Shown here in pieces: positions 50,592-59,151 of a stretch of 64,000 bases of DNA. Source of the stretch: Streptomyces parvus (GTDB taxonomy: Bacteria; Actinomycetota; Actinomycetes; Streptomycetales; Streptomycetaceae); contig NZ_CP135079.1 in NCBI RefSeq assembly GCF_032121415.1, forward strand, positions 1,240,001 through 1,304,000, read 5' to 3'. The stretch's first letter is position 1; every line of letters begins with the position of its first letter. A program made the position numbers and the translations under genes. Below the pieces are notes generated by a model. It made no database searches. It was not told the origin of the DNA and saw only the letters and a program-made list of their open reading frames with translations.

Positions 50592-51485
50592 ATGACCACC
50601 GAAGTACGCGCCGATCTGTACCCCTCGCGCGGCGCCGCCGAGATGACCACTCCCCGCCAGGACCCGGTCATCTGGTCCGCGCCGGGCGCACCGGGTCCGA
50701 TCGCCGCCAAGGACCTGCAGAGCTACGAGCACGACGGCTTCCTCAGCATCGAGCAGCTGATCACGCCGGACGAGGTCGCCGTCTACCGGGCGGAGCTTGA
50801 CCGGCTGGTCTCGGACCCGCTGATCCGCGCCGACGAGCGCTCCATCGTGGAGAAGCAGTCGCAGAACGTGCGGTCCGTCTTCGAGGTCCACAAGATCAGT
50901 GAGGTCTTCGCCGGGCTGGTCCGCGACGAGCGGGTGGTGGGCCGGGCACGCCAGATCCTCGGCTCGGACGTGTACGTCCACCAGTCCCGGATCAACGTGA
51001 AGCCGGGCTTCGGGGCCTCGGGCTTCTACTGGCACTCCGACTTCGAGACGTGGCACGCTGAGGACGGTCTGCCGAACATGCGGACGGTGTCCGTGTCGAT
51101 CGCGCTGACGGAGAACTTCGACACCAACGGCGGGCTGATGATCATGCCCGGTTCGCACAAGTCGTTCCTCGGCTGTGCGGGCGAGACGCCGAAGGACAAC
51201 TACAAGAAGTCGCTCCAGATGCAGGACGCCGGCACCCCCTCCGACGAGGCGCTGACGAAGATGGCCGACCGCCACGGCATCAAGCTCTTCACGGGCAAGG
51301 CCGGTTCGGCGACCTGGTTCGACTGCAACGCCATGCACGGCTCGGGCGACAACATCACCCCGTACGCGCGCAGCAACGTCTTCATCGTCTTCAACAGCGT
51401 GGAGAACACGGCGCAGGAGCCCTTCGCGGCTCCTATCCGCCGCCCGGAGTTCATCGGGGCGCGGGACTTCACCCCGGTGAAGTAG
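50592..51485 (+). CDS. ectD: Ectoine 5-hydroxylase
   Basis: EctD hydroxylates ectoine to 5-hydroxyectoine using Fe(II), O2 and 2-oxoglutarate. The 297-residue protein has the signature FYWHSDFETWHAEDGLPNMR with iron ligands His148 and Asp150, and third ligand His249 in NAMHGSGDN; Arg in YARSNVFIVFN binds 2-oxoglutarate. GLMIMPGSHKSFLGCAGETP is also typical. Its ATG lies 3 nt after ectC with GGAGGG upstream. It is the last gene of the operon; a terminator hairpin follows. Confidence 0.96.
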   Translation: MTTEVRADLYPSRGAAEMTTPRQDPVIWSAPGAPGPIAAKDLQSYEHDGFLSIEQLITPDEVAVYRAELDRLVSDPLIRADERSIVEKQSQNVRSVFEVHKISEVFAGLVRDERVVGRARQILGSDVYVHQSRINVKPGFGASGFYWHSDFETWHAEDGLPNMRTVSVSIALTENFDTNGGLMIMPGSHKSFLGCAGETPKDNYKKSLQMQDAGTPSDEALTKMADRHGIKLFTGKAGSATWFDCNAMHGSGDNITPYARSNVFIVFNSVENTAQEPFAAPIRRPEFIGARDFTPVK

Positions 51486-51500
51486 CGCGACGCGCAGGCG

Positions 51501-51534
51501 GAAGGGCCGGGACGGTACGCCGTCCCGGCCCTTC
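51501..51534 (+). terminator. Terminator of the ectABCD operon
   Basis: A perfect 15-bp stem (51501-51515 and 51520-51534) with loop TACG begins 16 nt after the ectD stop. Confidence 0.85.
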
Positions 51535-51631
51535 GCGCGTGCCGCGCGGGACCGGGGCGCGGGCGGCCCGCGGGGCCGGTCGTCGCGTAACTCGCTGGAC
51601 CGGGAGCAAGTCGGCGGGGAGGGTGGCGGCC

Positions 51632-52666
51632 ATGACTTCCCATGTACGCCACATCACGATCGACTGTGCCGACGCCTACGCGCTGGGCAGCTTCTGGGCC
51701 CAGGTGCTCGGCGCGCCGCTCTCCGACGAGGACCGACCCGGCGACCCGGAGGCGCTGGTGGAAACCCCCGGCGCGGCGGTTCTCTTCGTGCAGGTGGCCG
51801 AGGAGAAACAGACCAAGAACCGCGTCCATCTCGACATCCAGCCGCACGACCGCTCCCGCGACGAGGAGGTCGAGCGGCTGCTCGCGCTCGGTGCGACCCT
51901 CGTCGGGGACCACCGCAGGCCGAACGGGCGCGGCTGGGCGACGCTCGCCGACCCCGAGGGCAACGAGTTCTGCGTGGAGTGCGGCGCGGCCGAACGGGCG
52001 GCACTGACCGGGACCCGGCTGCCGCTGACCGCCGACGACGTGACGACCGCGGTGCGGCTCGCGGTGGACGTGCTGGCGAAGGCCCCGGCGGACCGCTGGG
52101 AGGCCCGGGCCGGATCGCTGGAGTGGACGTGCTGGGAGACGGCGGAGCACCTGGGCGACGATCTGTTCACGTACGCCGTCCGGTTGGGCCCCCGTACGCC
52201 CCCGCTGGAGAAGAACCTCCCCTTCCGGTCCGGTCCCGAACGGCCGGGCGGACCGGACGGCTACCTCGTCGTCGACCGCGAGGACGGGCCCGCCGGGCTG
52301 CTGGCGACGGTGGAGGCGAGCGGGGCGCTGCTGGCGTCGATGGTGCGGACGACTTCGCCCCGGGCGCGCGCGTACCACGTGTACGGCGTATCGGACCCGG
52401 AGGGCTTCGCCGCGATGGGCGTGGTGGAGACCCTGGTGCACACCCATGACCTGGCGGAGGGCCTGGGGCTGGAATGGGCGCCGCCCACCGCGCTCTGCGA
52501 CCGGGCGCTGGCCCGGCTCTTCCCGGACGCGCCGGCGGGCGGCGACCGGTGGGCCGTCCTGCTGTGGGCCACCGGCCGCGCCGAGCTGCCGGGCCACCCG
52601 CGCCGCACCGCGTGGCGGTGGGACGGGCGGCCCCTGGAGGATCAGACGGCGTCGAGCGCCGGGTAG
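51632..52666 (+). CDS. VOC domain fused to a maleylpyruvate-isomerase/DinB-like domain
   Basis: The 344-residue protein has an N-terminal VOC (glyoxalase-like) domain at about 1-125 (HITIDCADAYALGSFWAQVLG ... VHLDIQPHDRSRDEEVERLLALGATLVGDHRRP ... LADPEGNEFCVE) and a second domain at about 130-340 with DinB/MDMPI-type sequences (WEARAGSLEWTCWETAEHLGDDLF ... VETLVHTHDLAEGLGL) that often bind a metal and use mycothiol. The VOC part closely resembles the stand-alone VOC protein at 56472. The reaction is unknown. Its last 25 nt overlap the 3' end of the convergent gene. Confidence 0.8.
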   Translation: MTSHVRHITIDCADAYALGSFWAQVLGAPLSDEDRPGDPEALVETPGAAVLFVQVAEEKQTKNRVHLDIQPHDRSRDEEVERLLALGATLVGDHRRPNGRGWATLADPEGNEFCVECGAAERAALTGTRLPLTADDVTTAVRLAVDVLAKAPADRWEARAGSLEWTCWETAEHLGDDLFTYAVRLGPRTPPLEKNLPFRSGPERPGGPDGYLVVDREDGPAGLLATVEASGALLASMVRTTSPRARAYHVYGVSDPEGFAAMGVVETLVHTHDLAEGLGLEWAPPTALCDRALARLFPDAPAGGDRWAVLLWATGRAELPGHPRRTAWRWDGRPLEDQTASSAG

Positions 52667-53712
52667 TCGGTGTAGCCCTTGGCGTCGCCGCCGAAGAAGG
52701 TCGACGGGTCGGGGGTGTTGAACGGGCCGCCCGCCTTCAGCCGGGCGGGCAGGTCCGGGTTGGCGAGGAAGAGCGCCCCGTAGGAGATCAGATCGGCGAT
52801 GCCGTCGTCGATCACCGTGTGGTCGCCCGGTCCGGTGGGGCCCTCGGAGTGCACGTTGATGACGAGGGTCCCGGAGAAGGCCTTGCGCAGGGCGAGGGTC
52901 AGCTCGCGGATCGGGGTGGCCTCCAGGATGTGCAGATAGGCGAGGCCGAGCGGCTCGATCGCGCGGACCAGCGCGGTGTACGTGGCCTCCGGCGCGGGCT
53001 CGTCGATGTCGTTGTACGGGTTGCCGGGCGAGATGCGCAGTGCGGTGCGCTCCGGACCGATCTCGGCGGCGACGGCCTTGACGACCTCGACGGCGAAGCG
53101 GGTGCGGGCCTCGTCGGAGCCGCCCCAGGCGTCGGTGCGCCGGTTGGTGTTGGGGGCGAGGAACTGGTGGATGAGGTAGCCGTTGGCGCCGTGCAGCTCC
53201 ACCCCGTCGAATCCGGCCTCCACGGCGTTGCGGGAGGCGGTGACGAAGTCGGCGACGGTCGCGCGGACCTCGGCGTCGGTCAGCTCGTGCGGCTCGACGA
53301 AGTCCTTCGGGCCGACGTGGGTGTAGACCTGCCCCTCGGCCCTGACCGGGGAGGCGCTGACGGGGACGAGCCCGTCCGGCAGCAGGACCGGGTGGCCGAT
53401 GCGGCCCGCGTGCATGATCTGGGCGAAGATCTTGCCGCCCTGCGCGTGCACCGCGTCGGTGACCGTACGCCAGGAGGCGACCTGCTCGGCGCTGTGCAGG
53501 CCGGGCGTGGAGGGATAGCCCTGGCCCACGGCGGACGGCTGGATGCCCTCGGTGATCACGAGTCCCGCCGAGGCGCGCTGGGCGTAGTACGTGGCGGTCA
53601 GCTCGGTGGCGGTGCCGCCCTCACCGGCCCGGCTGCGGGTCATAGGGGCCAGCGCGATGCGGTTGGCCAGAGGGGTGCCGGACAGGTCGATCGGGTCGAA
53701 AACGGTGGTCAT
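52642..53712 (-). CDS. Alkene reductase, old yellow enzyme family
   Basis: The 356-residue FMN enzyme reduces activated C=C bonds (enones, nitro-esters) with NAD(P)H. It has the OYE TIM-barrel landmarks: LANRIALAPMTRSRAG, IFAQIMHAGRIGHP, FDGVELHGANGYLIHQFLAPNTNRRTDAWGG, and LRISPGNPYND. It is divergent from a MarR-family regulator gene with a palindrome between, a frequent arrangement in which electrophilic stress or phenolics release the repressor. Its 3' end overlaps the VOC-fusion gene by 25 nt tail to tail. Confidence 0.9.
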   Translation of the reverse strand: MTTVFDPIDLSGTPLANRIALAPMTRSRAGEGGTATELTATYYAQRASAGLVITEGIQPSAVGQGYPSTPGLHSAEQVASWRTVTDAVHAQGGKIFAQIMHAGRIGHPVLLPDGLVPVSASPVRAEGQVYTHVGPKDFVEPHELTDAEVRATVADFVTASRNAVEAGFDGVELHGANGYLIHQFLAPNTNRRTDAWGGSDEARTRFAVEVVKAVAAEIGPERTALRISPGNPYNDIDEPAPEATYTALVRAIEPLGLAYLHILEATPIRELTLALRKAFSGTLVINVHSEGPTGPGDHTVIDDGIADLISYGALFLANPDLPARLKAGGPFNTPDPSTFFGGDAKGYTDYPALDAV

Positions 53713-53777
53713 GAGGGCTCCCGGATAAGTATGTGGTCGGCCAACGATCGCCGCCGGGAGCAACTGTAACCCATTCA

Positions 53778-53789
53778 TTGGTCGACCAA
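53778..53789. promoter_or_regulatory. Candidate MarR operator between OYE and regulator genes
   Basis: TTGGTCGACCAA is a perfect 12-bp palindrome, 66 nt upstream of the OYE start and 100 nt upstream of the marR start, in an AT-richer patch (CATTCATTGGTCGACCAAGGTAAAG, split here only for position). It has the size and position of a MarR-dimer site. Confidence 0.55.
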
Positions 53790-53888
53790 GGTAAAGTTGT
53801 CCGAAACCGTCGGGCATCATCGGAAGCCGCCACAGAGGCCATCACCGAAGCCGTCCCCCACCGCCCCGAGGACCCCCAGGAGCCCGCC

Positions 53889-54410
53889 ATGACCACCGGC
53901 CGCGCCACCCCCGCGGAAGACGCCTGTACGAACGCGCTGCCCATGGCGGCGCTCAGCGGGCCCGTCAGCCACGCCGTCTCCCGGGTGGCCCGGCTGCACC
54001 GGATCGCAGCGGGCAAGGCGCTCAGGGGGGTGGACCTCTACCCGGGGCAGGAGTTGCTGATGATGCACCTGTGGGACCGGGGGGCGGTCCGGCAGACGGA
54101 GCTGATCCGGGCCCTGGAGCTGGACCCGTCCACGGTCACGAAGATGCTCCAGCGGCTGGAGCAGACCGGGCACGTGCGCCGCCGCCCCGACCCGGCCGAC
54201 CGGCGGGCCGTGCTGGTCGAGGCGACGGACGAGAGCTGCGCGCTGCACACCGCGGTGGAGGCCGCCTGGGGCAGCCTGGAGGAGCACACGCTCGCGGGCC
54301 TGGATGCGGCCGAGCGCACGGAGCTGGTCCGGCTGCTGGCGAAGGTCGAGGAGAACCTCTGCCGGGAGACCGAGGACTGCCCCGACCGGCGCCGGACCGC
54401 ATCCGGCTGA
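53889..54410 (+). CDS. MarR family transcriptional regulator
   Basis: The 173-residue protein has the MarR winged helix-turn-helix in the middle (about 65-125: LLMMHLWDRGAVRQTELIRALELDPSTVTKMLQRLEQTGHVRRRPDPADRRAVLV) between dimerisation helices. The DPADRRAVLV wing with two Arg is typical. The ligand is unknown; two cysteines near the C-terminus (NLCRETEDCP) might sense oxidants. Homology starts near the ATG at 53889. It is divergent from the OYE gene, its likely target. Confidence 0.87.
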   Translation: MTTGRATPAEDACTNALPMAALSGPVSHAVSRVARLHRIAAGKALRGVDLYPGQELLMMHLWDRGAVRQTELIRALELDPSTVTKMLQRLEQTGHVRRRPDPADRRAVLVEATDESCALHTAVEAAWGSLEEHTLAGLDAAERTELVRLLAKVEENLCRETEDCPDRRRTASG

Positions 54411-54425
54411 GCCGTCCCGTACGAC

Positions 54426-55484
54426 TCAGGCCAGAAAGTCCAGCAGCCGGTCCACATCGGCCTCGGTGTTGTAGAGGTGGCAGGAGATCCGCAGATTCCC
54501 GGCCGGGGCGGAGACGGCGATCCCGGCCTCCACCAGCTCGGGCTGACGCCCGTCGAGCCCCGGCACGGAGACGATCGCCGACTCCCCGGCAACCGGCTTG
54601 TGCCCGAGGGCCGCCAGACCCGTCCGCAGCCGGGCGGCGAGCCCGGTGGCGTGCGCGTACAGGGCGGCGGCGCCGACCTCCGCCAGCAGGGCGAGGGAGT
54701 GCTCGGCCCCGTGGTACGAGAGGAAGGCGGGCGGCTCGTCGAAGCCCCGGGCGGTGGGGGCGAGGCGCTCCAGCGGGCCGTAGTTGCCCGTCCAGGGGGC
54801 GCCCGCGGAGACCCAGCCCGCGAAGAGGGCGGGCAGCGTGCCCTGCGCCTCCTCGGTGACGGTCAGGAACGACGTACCGCGGGGGCAGAGCAGGAATTTG
54901 AAGCCGCCGGTGACGGTGTAGTCGTACGCCCCGGCGTCCACCGGGAACCAGCCCGCCGCCTGGGTGGCGTCCAGCAGGGTGCGGGCCCCGTGCGCCGCGG
55001 CGGCGGCCCGGACGGCGGCGAGGTCGGCGACCCGGCCGTCGGCCGACTGCACGGCGGAGAAGGCGACCAGCGCGGTCGTATCGCGGACGGCCCCGGCGAG
55101 GTCCGCGAGCGGCGCGTACCGCATGCGCAGATCGCCGCGGAGCGCGAACGGGCTGACCACGGAGGAGAACTCGCCTTCGGGGCAGAGGACTTCGGCACCG
55201 GGCGGCAGCGAGGCGGCGATCAGACCGACGTGGACGGTGACGGAGCTGCCGGTGGCGACCCGGTCCGGGTGGAGCCCGACGAGCCGGGCGAAGCCGACCC
55301 GGGCGGCCTCCACGGCCTCGAAGCTGCCGGCCCCCACCCGGCGGCCCGCGGCGTTCTCGTCGGCCAGGGCCTTGACGGCGGCGATCGTCCGGCGGGGCAG
55401 CAGCCCCCAGCTGGAGGTGTTGAGGTAGGTGACCTCGGGCGCGAATTCGACGGCTGCGGCTTGGATGGGCGCGAGGATCGTCAT
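54426..55484 (-). CDS. Class V PLP-dependent aminotransferase/desulfurase family protein
   Basis: The 352-residue protein has the class V fold: YLNTSSWGLLPRRTIAAV at the start, VATGSSVTVHVGLIAASLPPG, ARTLLDATQAAGWFPVDAG (Asp and Gln to PLP) and the PLP Lys in YTVTGGFKFLLCPRGTSFL. It resembles cysteine desulfurase/isopenicillin-epimerase-like enzymes; no separate active-site Cys loop is clear, so transamination or racemisation is as likely as sulfur transfer. The start is the ATG at 55484, 8 codons inside the open frame. An AT-rich promoter patch lies just upstream. Confidence 0.8.
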   Translation of the reverse strand: MTILAPIQAAAVEFAPEVTYLNTSSWGLLPRRTIAAVKALADENAAGRRVGAGSFEAVEAARVGFARLVGLHPDRVATGSSVTVHVGLIAASLPPGAEVLCPEGEFSSVVSPFALRGDLRMRYAPLADLAGAVRDTTALVAFSAVQSADGRVADLAAVRAAAAAHGARTLLDATQAAGWFPVDAGAYDYTVTGGFKFLLCPRGTSFLTVTEEAQGTLPALFAGWVSAGAPWTGNYGPLERLAPTARGFDEPPAFLSYHGAEHSLALLAEVGAAALYAHATGLAARLRTGLAALGHKPVAGESAIVSVPGLDGRQPELVEAGIAVSAPAGNLRISCHLYNTEADVDRLLDFLA

Positions 55485-55490
55485 GCGTCC

Positions 55491-55519
55491 ACCCTGAAGC
55501 CCCCTCAACCCAAAGTCAA
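55491..55519 (-). promoter_or_regulatory. Candidate promoter of the class V PLP enzyme gene
   Basis: On the minus strand TTGACT (55519-55514) is followed after 17 nt by CAGGGT (55496-55491), and the ATG at 55484 follows after 6 nt. The geometry fits a HrdB-type promoter driving a leaderless transcript. The surrounding patch is AT-rich for this genome. Confidence 0.4.
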
Positions 55520-55608
55520 TTACGAAGAGTTAAGGGGAACTCCAAAGAAACACTTATGGATCGCGACCGATGCGACCGACGCGGCCGACAGAAGCTCGGC
55601 GCTGCCGC

Positions 55609-56325
55609 TCAGTTCCGCGGAACCTCGCAGGCACCGTCGGCGTCGCAGGCCGCCGCGTCCCCGCCCACGGTGGTGAGAGCGGTGGCGGGGCGGTCCTTCC
55701 AGGCCTGCTCCAGCGCCTGGACGAAGACCTCGGAGGGCTGGCCGCCGGAGATTCCGTACCGCCGGTCGAGGACGAAGAACGGCACGGCGTTGGCGCCCAG
55801 TTCGGCCGCCTCGCGCTCGTCGGTCCGGACGTCGTCCGCGTACGCCTCGGGGTCGGCGAGCACCGCGCGGGCCTCGTCGGCGTCGAGTCCGGCCTCCTCG
55901 GCGAGGGCGGCCAGCACCTCGTCGTCGAAGACGGAGCGCTCCTCGGCGAAGTTCGCCCGGTAGGCGAGGGTCAGCAGCTCCTCCTGGCGGCCGCGGGCCT
56001 TGGCCAGGTGCAGCAGCCGGTGGATGTCGAAGGTGTTGCCGTGGTCGCGGCCCTCGGTGCGGTAGCCGAGCCCCTCGGACTGCGCGTTGGCGGCGACGTT
56101 GGCCTCCATCGCGGCGGCTTCCTCGCGGCTGCGGCCGTACTTCTCGGCCAGCATGTCGATCACGAGCGCGGTGTCGCCCTTGGCCCGGGAGGGGTCGAGC
56201 TCGAAGGACCGGTGCACCACCTCGACCTCGTCCCGGTGGGCGAACTCCGCGAGGCCCTTCTCGAAGCGGGCCTTGCCGATGTAGCACCACGGGCAGGCGA
56301 TGTCGCTCCAGATCTCGACGCGCAT
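55609..56325 (-). CDS. DsbA family oxidoreductase (FrnE-like, cytoplasmic)
   Basis: The 238-residue protein has the thioredoxin-fold start MRVEIWSDIACPWCYIGKARFEKGLAEF with the CxxC motif C11-P-W-C14, a long helical insert (EEAAAMEANVAANAQSEGLGYRTEG, LLHLAKARGRQEELLTLAYRANFAEE) and the cis-Pro segment NAVPFFVLDRRYGISGGQPSEVF. No signal peptide is present, so it works in the cytoplasm, like the FrnE/HCCA-isomerase branch. Likely roles are disulfide chemistry or mycothiol-linked isomerisation. The ATG at 56325 has GGAGAGAAGAAG upstream. Confidence 0.88.
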   Translation of the reverse strand: MRVEIWSDIACPWCYIGKARFEKGLAEFAHRDEVEVVHRSFELDPSRAKGDTALVIDMLAEKYGRSREEAAAMEANVAANAQSEGLGYRTEGRDHGNTFDIHRLLHLAKARGRQEELLTLAYRANFAEERSVFDDEVLAALAEEAGLDADEARAVLADPEAYADDVRTDEREAAELGANAVPFFVLDRRYGISGGQPSEVFVQALEQAWKDRPATALTTVGGDAAACDADGACEVPRN

Positions 56326-56471
56326 GACTCTTCTTCTCTCCAAGGCTCACGGGGGGCGTGCGGAGAGGCCCTCCGTACGTCACGTCTCCCTGCGAACACC
56401 GGACCTGACCTGGCGATTCCCGCGCCGCGGCCCGCTGGCGCCCGGAGCGGAAATCGGGAAAGCTCGCGCGC

Positions 56472-56855
56472 ATGGTCTCAGTGGTGCAGAACGTGGCGAT
56501 CGACTGTGTGAACGCGTATGAGCTGGCGCGGTTCTGGAGCGAGGTGACCGGCCGTCCGCTCCATCCCGAGGACGAACCGGGCATGCCGGAGACGCAGGTG
56601 ATGACGGCGGAGGGCCCGGTGCTCTATTTCCACCAGGTCCCCGAGGCCAAGAAGGGCAAGAACCGGCTCCACCTGTGTCTGCGCCCGAAGACCTCGCGCG
56701 AGGAGGAGGTGGAGCGGCTGCTGGCCCTCGGCGCGACCCTCGTCGCCGACCTCCGGAACCCGGACGGCTCCGGCTGGGCGGTGCTCGCCGACCCCGAGGG
56801 CAACGAGTTCTGCGTTCTGCGCGGCGAGTCCGACCGGGCCGCGACGGTTTCCTGA
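56472..56855 (+). CDS. VOC family protein, paralogue of the VOC-fusion N-domain
   Basis: The 127-residue protein is a single VOC domain: VQNVAIDCVNAYELARFWSEVTGRPLHPEDEPG, LYFHQVPEAKKGKNRLHLCLRPKTSREEEVERLLALGATLVADLRNPDGSGWAVLADPEGNEFCVLRGE. Long stretches (EEVERLLALGATLV, LADPEGNEFCV) are identical to the N-terminal domain of the fusion protein at 51632, so one may derive from the other. Function is unknown. It stands alone, divergent from the DsbA-like gene. Confidence 0.83.
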   Translation: MVSVVQNVAIDCVNAYELARFWSEVTGRPLHPEDEPGMPETQVMTAEGPVLYFHQVPEAKKGKNRLHLCLRPKTSREEEVERLLALGATLVADLRNPDGSGWAVLADPEGNEFCVLRGESDRAATVS

Positions 56856-56916
56856 CGCGCGGACGCGCGCCCTGAACCCGTGATGTGCGCCCCGGCCCTC
56901 CCCCTCCTCTCTGGCC

Positions 56917-57528
56917 TCACCGCCCGTCGCGCAGGTTCGCCACTCCCCCGGGCAGGAAGGCGATCCGGTCGAAGACCGCGCCGCAGCCCTCCCCCGTGGG
57001 CGACTGGACGAGGAAGCCGACGCGGGCGGCCGCCCGCTCCTCGGGCGTACCGAGGGTGAAGACGCGGACGAAGGTCCAGCTGTCGCCGTCGGCGGAGGCG
57101 TGGAAGGCGTAGGCGCTGCCGGTGCGGCTCAGCCGGAGCCAGCAGACGCCCTCCTCCACCACGGAGGCGTTGGCGTCGTCGGAGTGGCCCCGGGTGACGA
57201 CGGTGCAGACGGTCGGGAGGTCGGCGGAGTGCTCCAGGCAGAGCTTGGCCCACTCCCGGTCCGCGACCTGGAGGAACAGCGCCCCCGCGTCACCGGCCGA
57301 CACCAGCCCCGGGCGGACCCGGGCCACCAGCCGGAAGTCCCCGTCGCCCACCGCGCCGAGCAGGCGCGGCGCGTCGGAGACCGGGTCGAGGCCGTCCCCG
57401 GACGGGGGGACGAAGAGGTCCTGGCCGGGGCCGGCTCGGCCGGTCAGGACGCCGTCCGCGTGGGTCCAGCGCCCGTCGGGCCCCGCCGGCTCCAGGGCGA
57501 AGGGGATGCGGTCCAGGTGCAGGCTCAC
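56917..57528 (-). CDS. DUF1349 (concanavalin-like) domain protein
   Basis: The 203-residue protein matches DUF1349, a beta-sandwich related to concanavalin-like lectins: LFVPPSGDGLDPVSDAPRLLG, FRLVARVRPGLVSAGDAGALFLQVADREWAKLCLEHS, TVVTRGHSDDANAS and VGFLVQSPTGEGCGAVFDRI. Related yeast and bacterial proteins are regulators or sugar-binding proteins with no proved enzyme activity. Its GTG overlaps the stop of the aldehyde dehydrogenase gene (GTGA), so the two are co-expressed and probably belong to the same sugar-acid pathway. Confidence 0.8.
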   Translation of the reverse strand: MSLHLDRIPFALEPAGPDGRWTHADGVLTGRAGPGQDLFVPPSGDGLDPVSDAPRLLGAVGDGDFRLVARVRPGLVSAGDAGALFLQVADREWAKLCLEHSADLPTVCTVVTRGHSDDANASVVEEGVCWLRLSRTGSAYAFHASADGDSWTFVRVFTLGTPEERAAARVGFLVQSPTGEGCGAVFDRIAFLPGGVANLRDGR

Positions 57529-59048
57529 GCGCGGCGTCCGTCCACCCGGCGGGGCAGGCCCAGCGGGTTGTCCTCGCGCAGCTCCGGGGGGAGGAGCGTC
57601 CCGGGGGTGGACTGGTAGGTGACCGGGCGCAGCCAGCGCTCGATCGCCGCCGCGCCGACCGAGGTGGAGGTGGACGTGGTCGCCGGGTAGGGACCGCCGT
57701 GGTGCTGGGCGGGGGCGACGGCGACGCCGGTCGGCCAGCCGTTGACGAGGATGCGCCCGGCGAGCGGGGTGAGGGCGGCGAGCAGCGGGCCCGCGTCGGG
57801 GTCCCGGCCCTCGTCGGTGGCGGTCTGGAGCGTGGCGGTGAGGTTCCCCGGCAGCCGGTCGAGGACGGCGGTGATCTCGTCCACGGAGGCGTACCGGGCG
57901 ATCACGGTGACCGGGCCGAAGCACTCCTCCAGCAGCGCGTCGTGCGGCCCCTCGGCGGTGAGCCGGGCGGCGGGCACGGTGAGGAATCCGGCGGAGACGG
58001 TGTGCTCGCCGGCCGCGCCGGGGGTGACCGGGGCGTCGACGTCGGGCAGCGCGGCCCGCTCCCGTACGCCGGTGACGAAGGCGTCCCGCATGCGGTGGTC
58101 CAGCAGGACGCCGGAGCCGGTCGAGCTGACCGTCTCGGTGAGGGTCTTGAGGAGCTGGTCGCCCGCCGCGCCCTCGGGGACGAGGACGAAACCGGGCTTG
58201 GTGCAGAACTGGCCGACGCCGAGCGTCATCGAGCCGCCGAGCCCCGCGCCGATCTCCCCGGCGCGCTCGGTGGCGGCGGCCGCAGTGACGACGACCGGGT
58301 TGAGGGAGCCGAGTTCCCCGTGGAAGGGGATGGGGGCGGGGCGGGCGGCCGCCGCGTCGAACAGGGCGCGTCCGCCGCGGACCGAGCCGGTGAAGCCCGC
58401 GGCGCTCACCAGCGGGTGGCGGATCAGCTCGACGCCCGCGTCGAAGCCGTGCACCACGGTCAGGACGTCCTCGGGCAGCCCGGTGCGGGCGGCGGCGCGG
58501 CGCAGGACCGAGGCGCAGAGTTCGGAGGTCGCCGGGTGGTCGGGGTGCGCCTTGACGACGACCGGGCAGCCGGCCGCGAGCGCGCTGGCGGTGTCGCCGC
58601 CGGGGACGGAGAAGGCGAGCGGGAAGTTGCTGGCCGCGTAGACGGCGACGACCCCGAGCGGGATCTTGTAGCGGCGCAGGTCGGGCCGGGGCGGGGTCCG
58701 GGAGGCGTCCGGGTGGTCGATGTGGACGTCGAGGTAGGCGCCCTCGTCGACGACCTCCGCGAAGGCTCTGAACTGGGCCGCGGTACGGGCGAGTTCGCCG
58801 GTGAGCCGGGCCGGCCCGAGGGCGGTCTCCGCGTCGGCGGCCTCGATGATGTGCTCGCCGGACTCCTCCAGCAGCTCTGCCGCCGCCCGCAGGAACGCGG
58901 CGCGCGCCACCCGGTCGGCGAGGGCGCCCCGCACGGCGTGGGCCGACCGGACCGCGCGGTCGATCTCCTCGGCGGTGGCCTCCACGGCAACCTGCTCGCG
59001 TGGGTTCCCGGTTCGGGGGTCGACACTCCAGACTGGTACTGCGCTCAC
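57525..59048 (-). CDS. Aldehyde dehydrogenase (2-oxoglutarate semialdehyde dehydrogenase-like)
   Basis: The 507-residue protein is an NADP-dependent ALDH: YAASNFPLAFSVPGGDTASALAAGCPVVVKAHPDHP binds the nucleotide, with general base Glu245 (FHGELGSLNPVVV) and catalytic Cys282 (GVGQFCTKPG). Its sequence type fits the 2,5-dioxovalerate (alpha-ketoglutaric semialdehyde) dehydrogenases of sugar-acid and hydroxyproline breakdown. The GTG at 59048 has GGAAGGGA about 8 nt upstream; the longer open frame is not needed. It is divergent from an IclR regulator gene, with an inverted repeat between. Confidence 0.88.
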   Translation of the reverse strand: MSAVPVWSVDPRTGNPREQVAVEATAEEIDRAVRSAHAVRGALADRVARAAFLRAAAELLEESGEHIIEAADAETALGPARLTGELARTAAQFRAFAEVVDEGAYLDVHIDHPDASRTPPRPDLRRYKIPLGVVAVYAASNFPLAFSVPGGDTASALAAGCPVVVKAHPDHPATSELCASVLRRAAARTGLPEDVLTVVHGFDAGVELIRHPLVSAAGFTGSVRGGRALFDAAAARPAPIPFHGELGSLNPVVVTAAAATERAGEIGAGLGGSMTLGVGQFCTKPGFVLVPEGAAGDQLLKTLTETVSSTGSGVLLDHRMRDAFVTGVRERAALPDVDAPVTPGAAGEHTVSAGFLTVPAARLTAEGPHDALLEECFGPVTVIARYASVDEITAVLDRLPGNLTATLQTATDEGRDPDAGPLLAALTPLAGRILVNGWPTGVAVAPAQHHGGPYPATTSTSTSVGAAAIERWLRPVTYQSTPGTLLPPELREDNPLGLPRRVDGRRA

Positions 59049-59151
59049 CGTGATTCCCTTCCGTCGCGCGACCGGTCCCCGGCCGGCCCCGATCGCCGTG
59101 CGACCGACGCCCGGTCGGCGCCCCGGCCGACTTCGGCCGCACATCAGCAAG

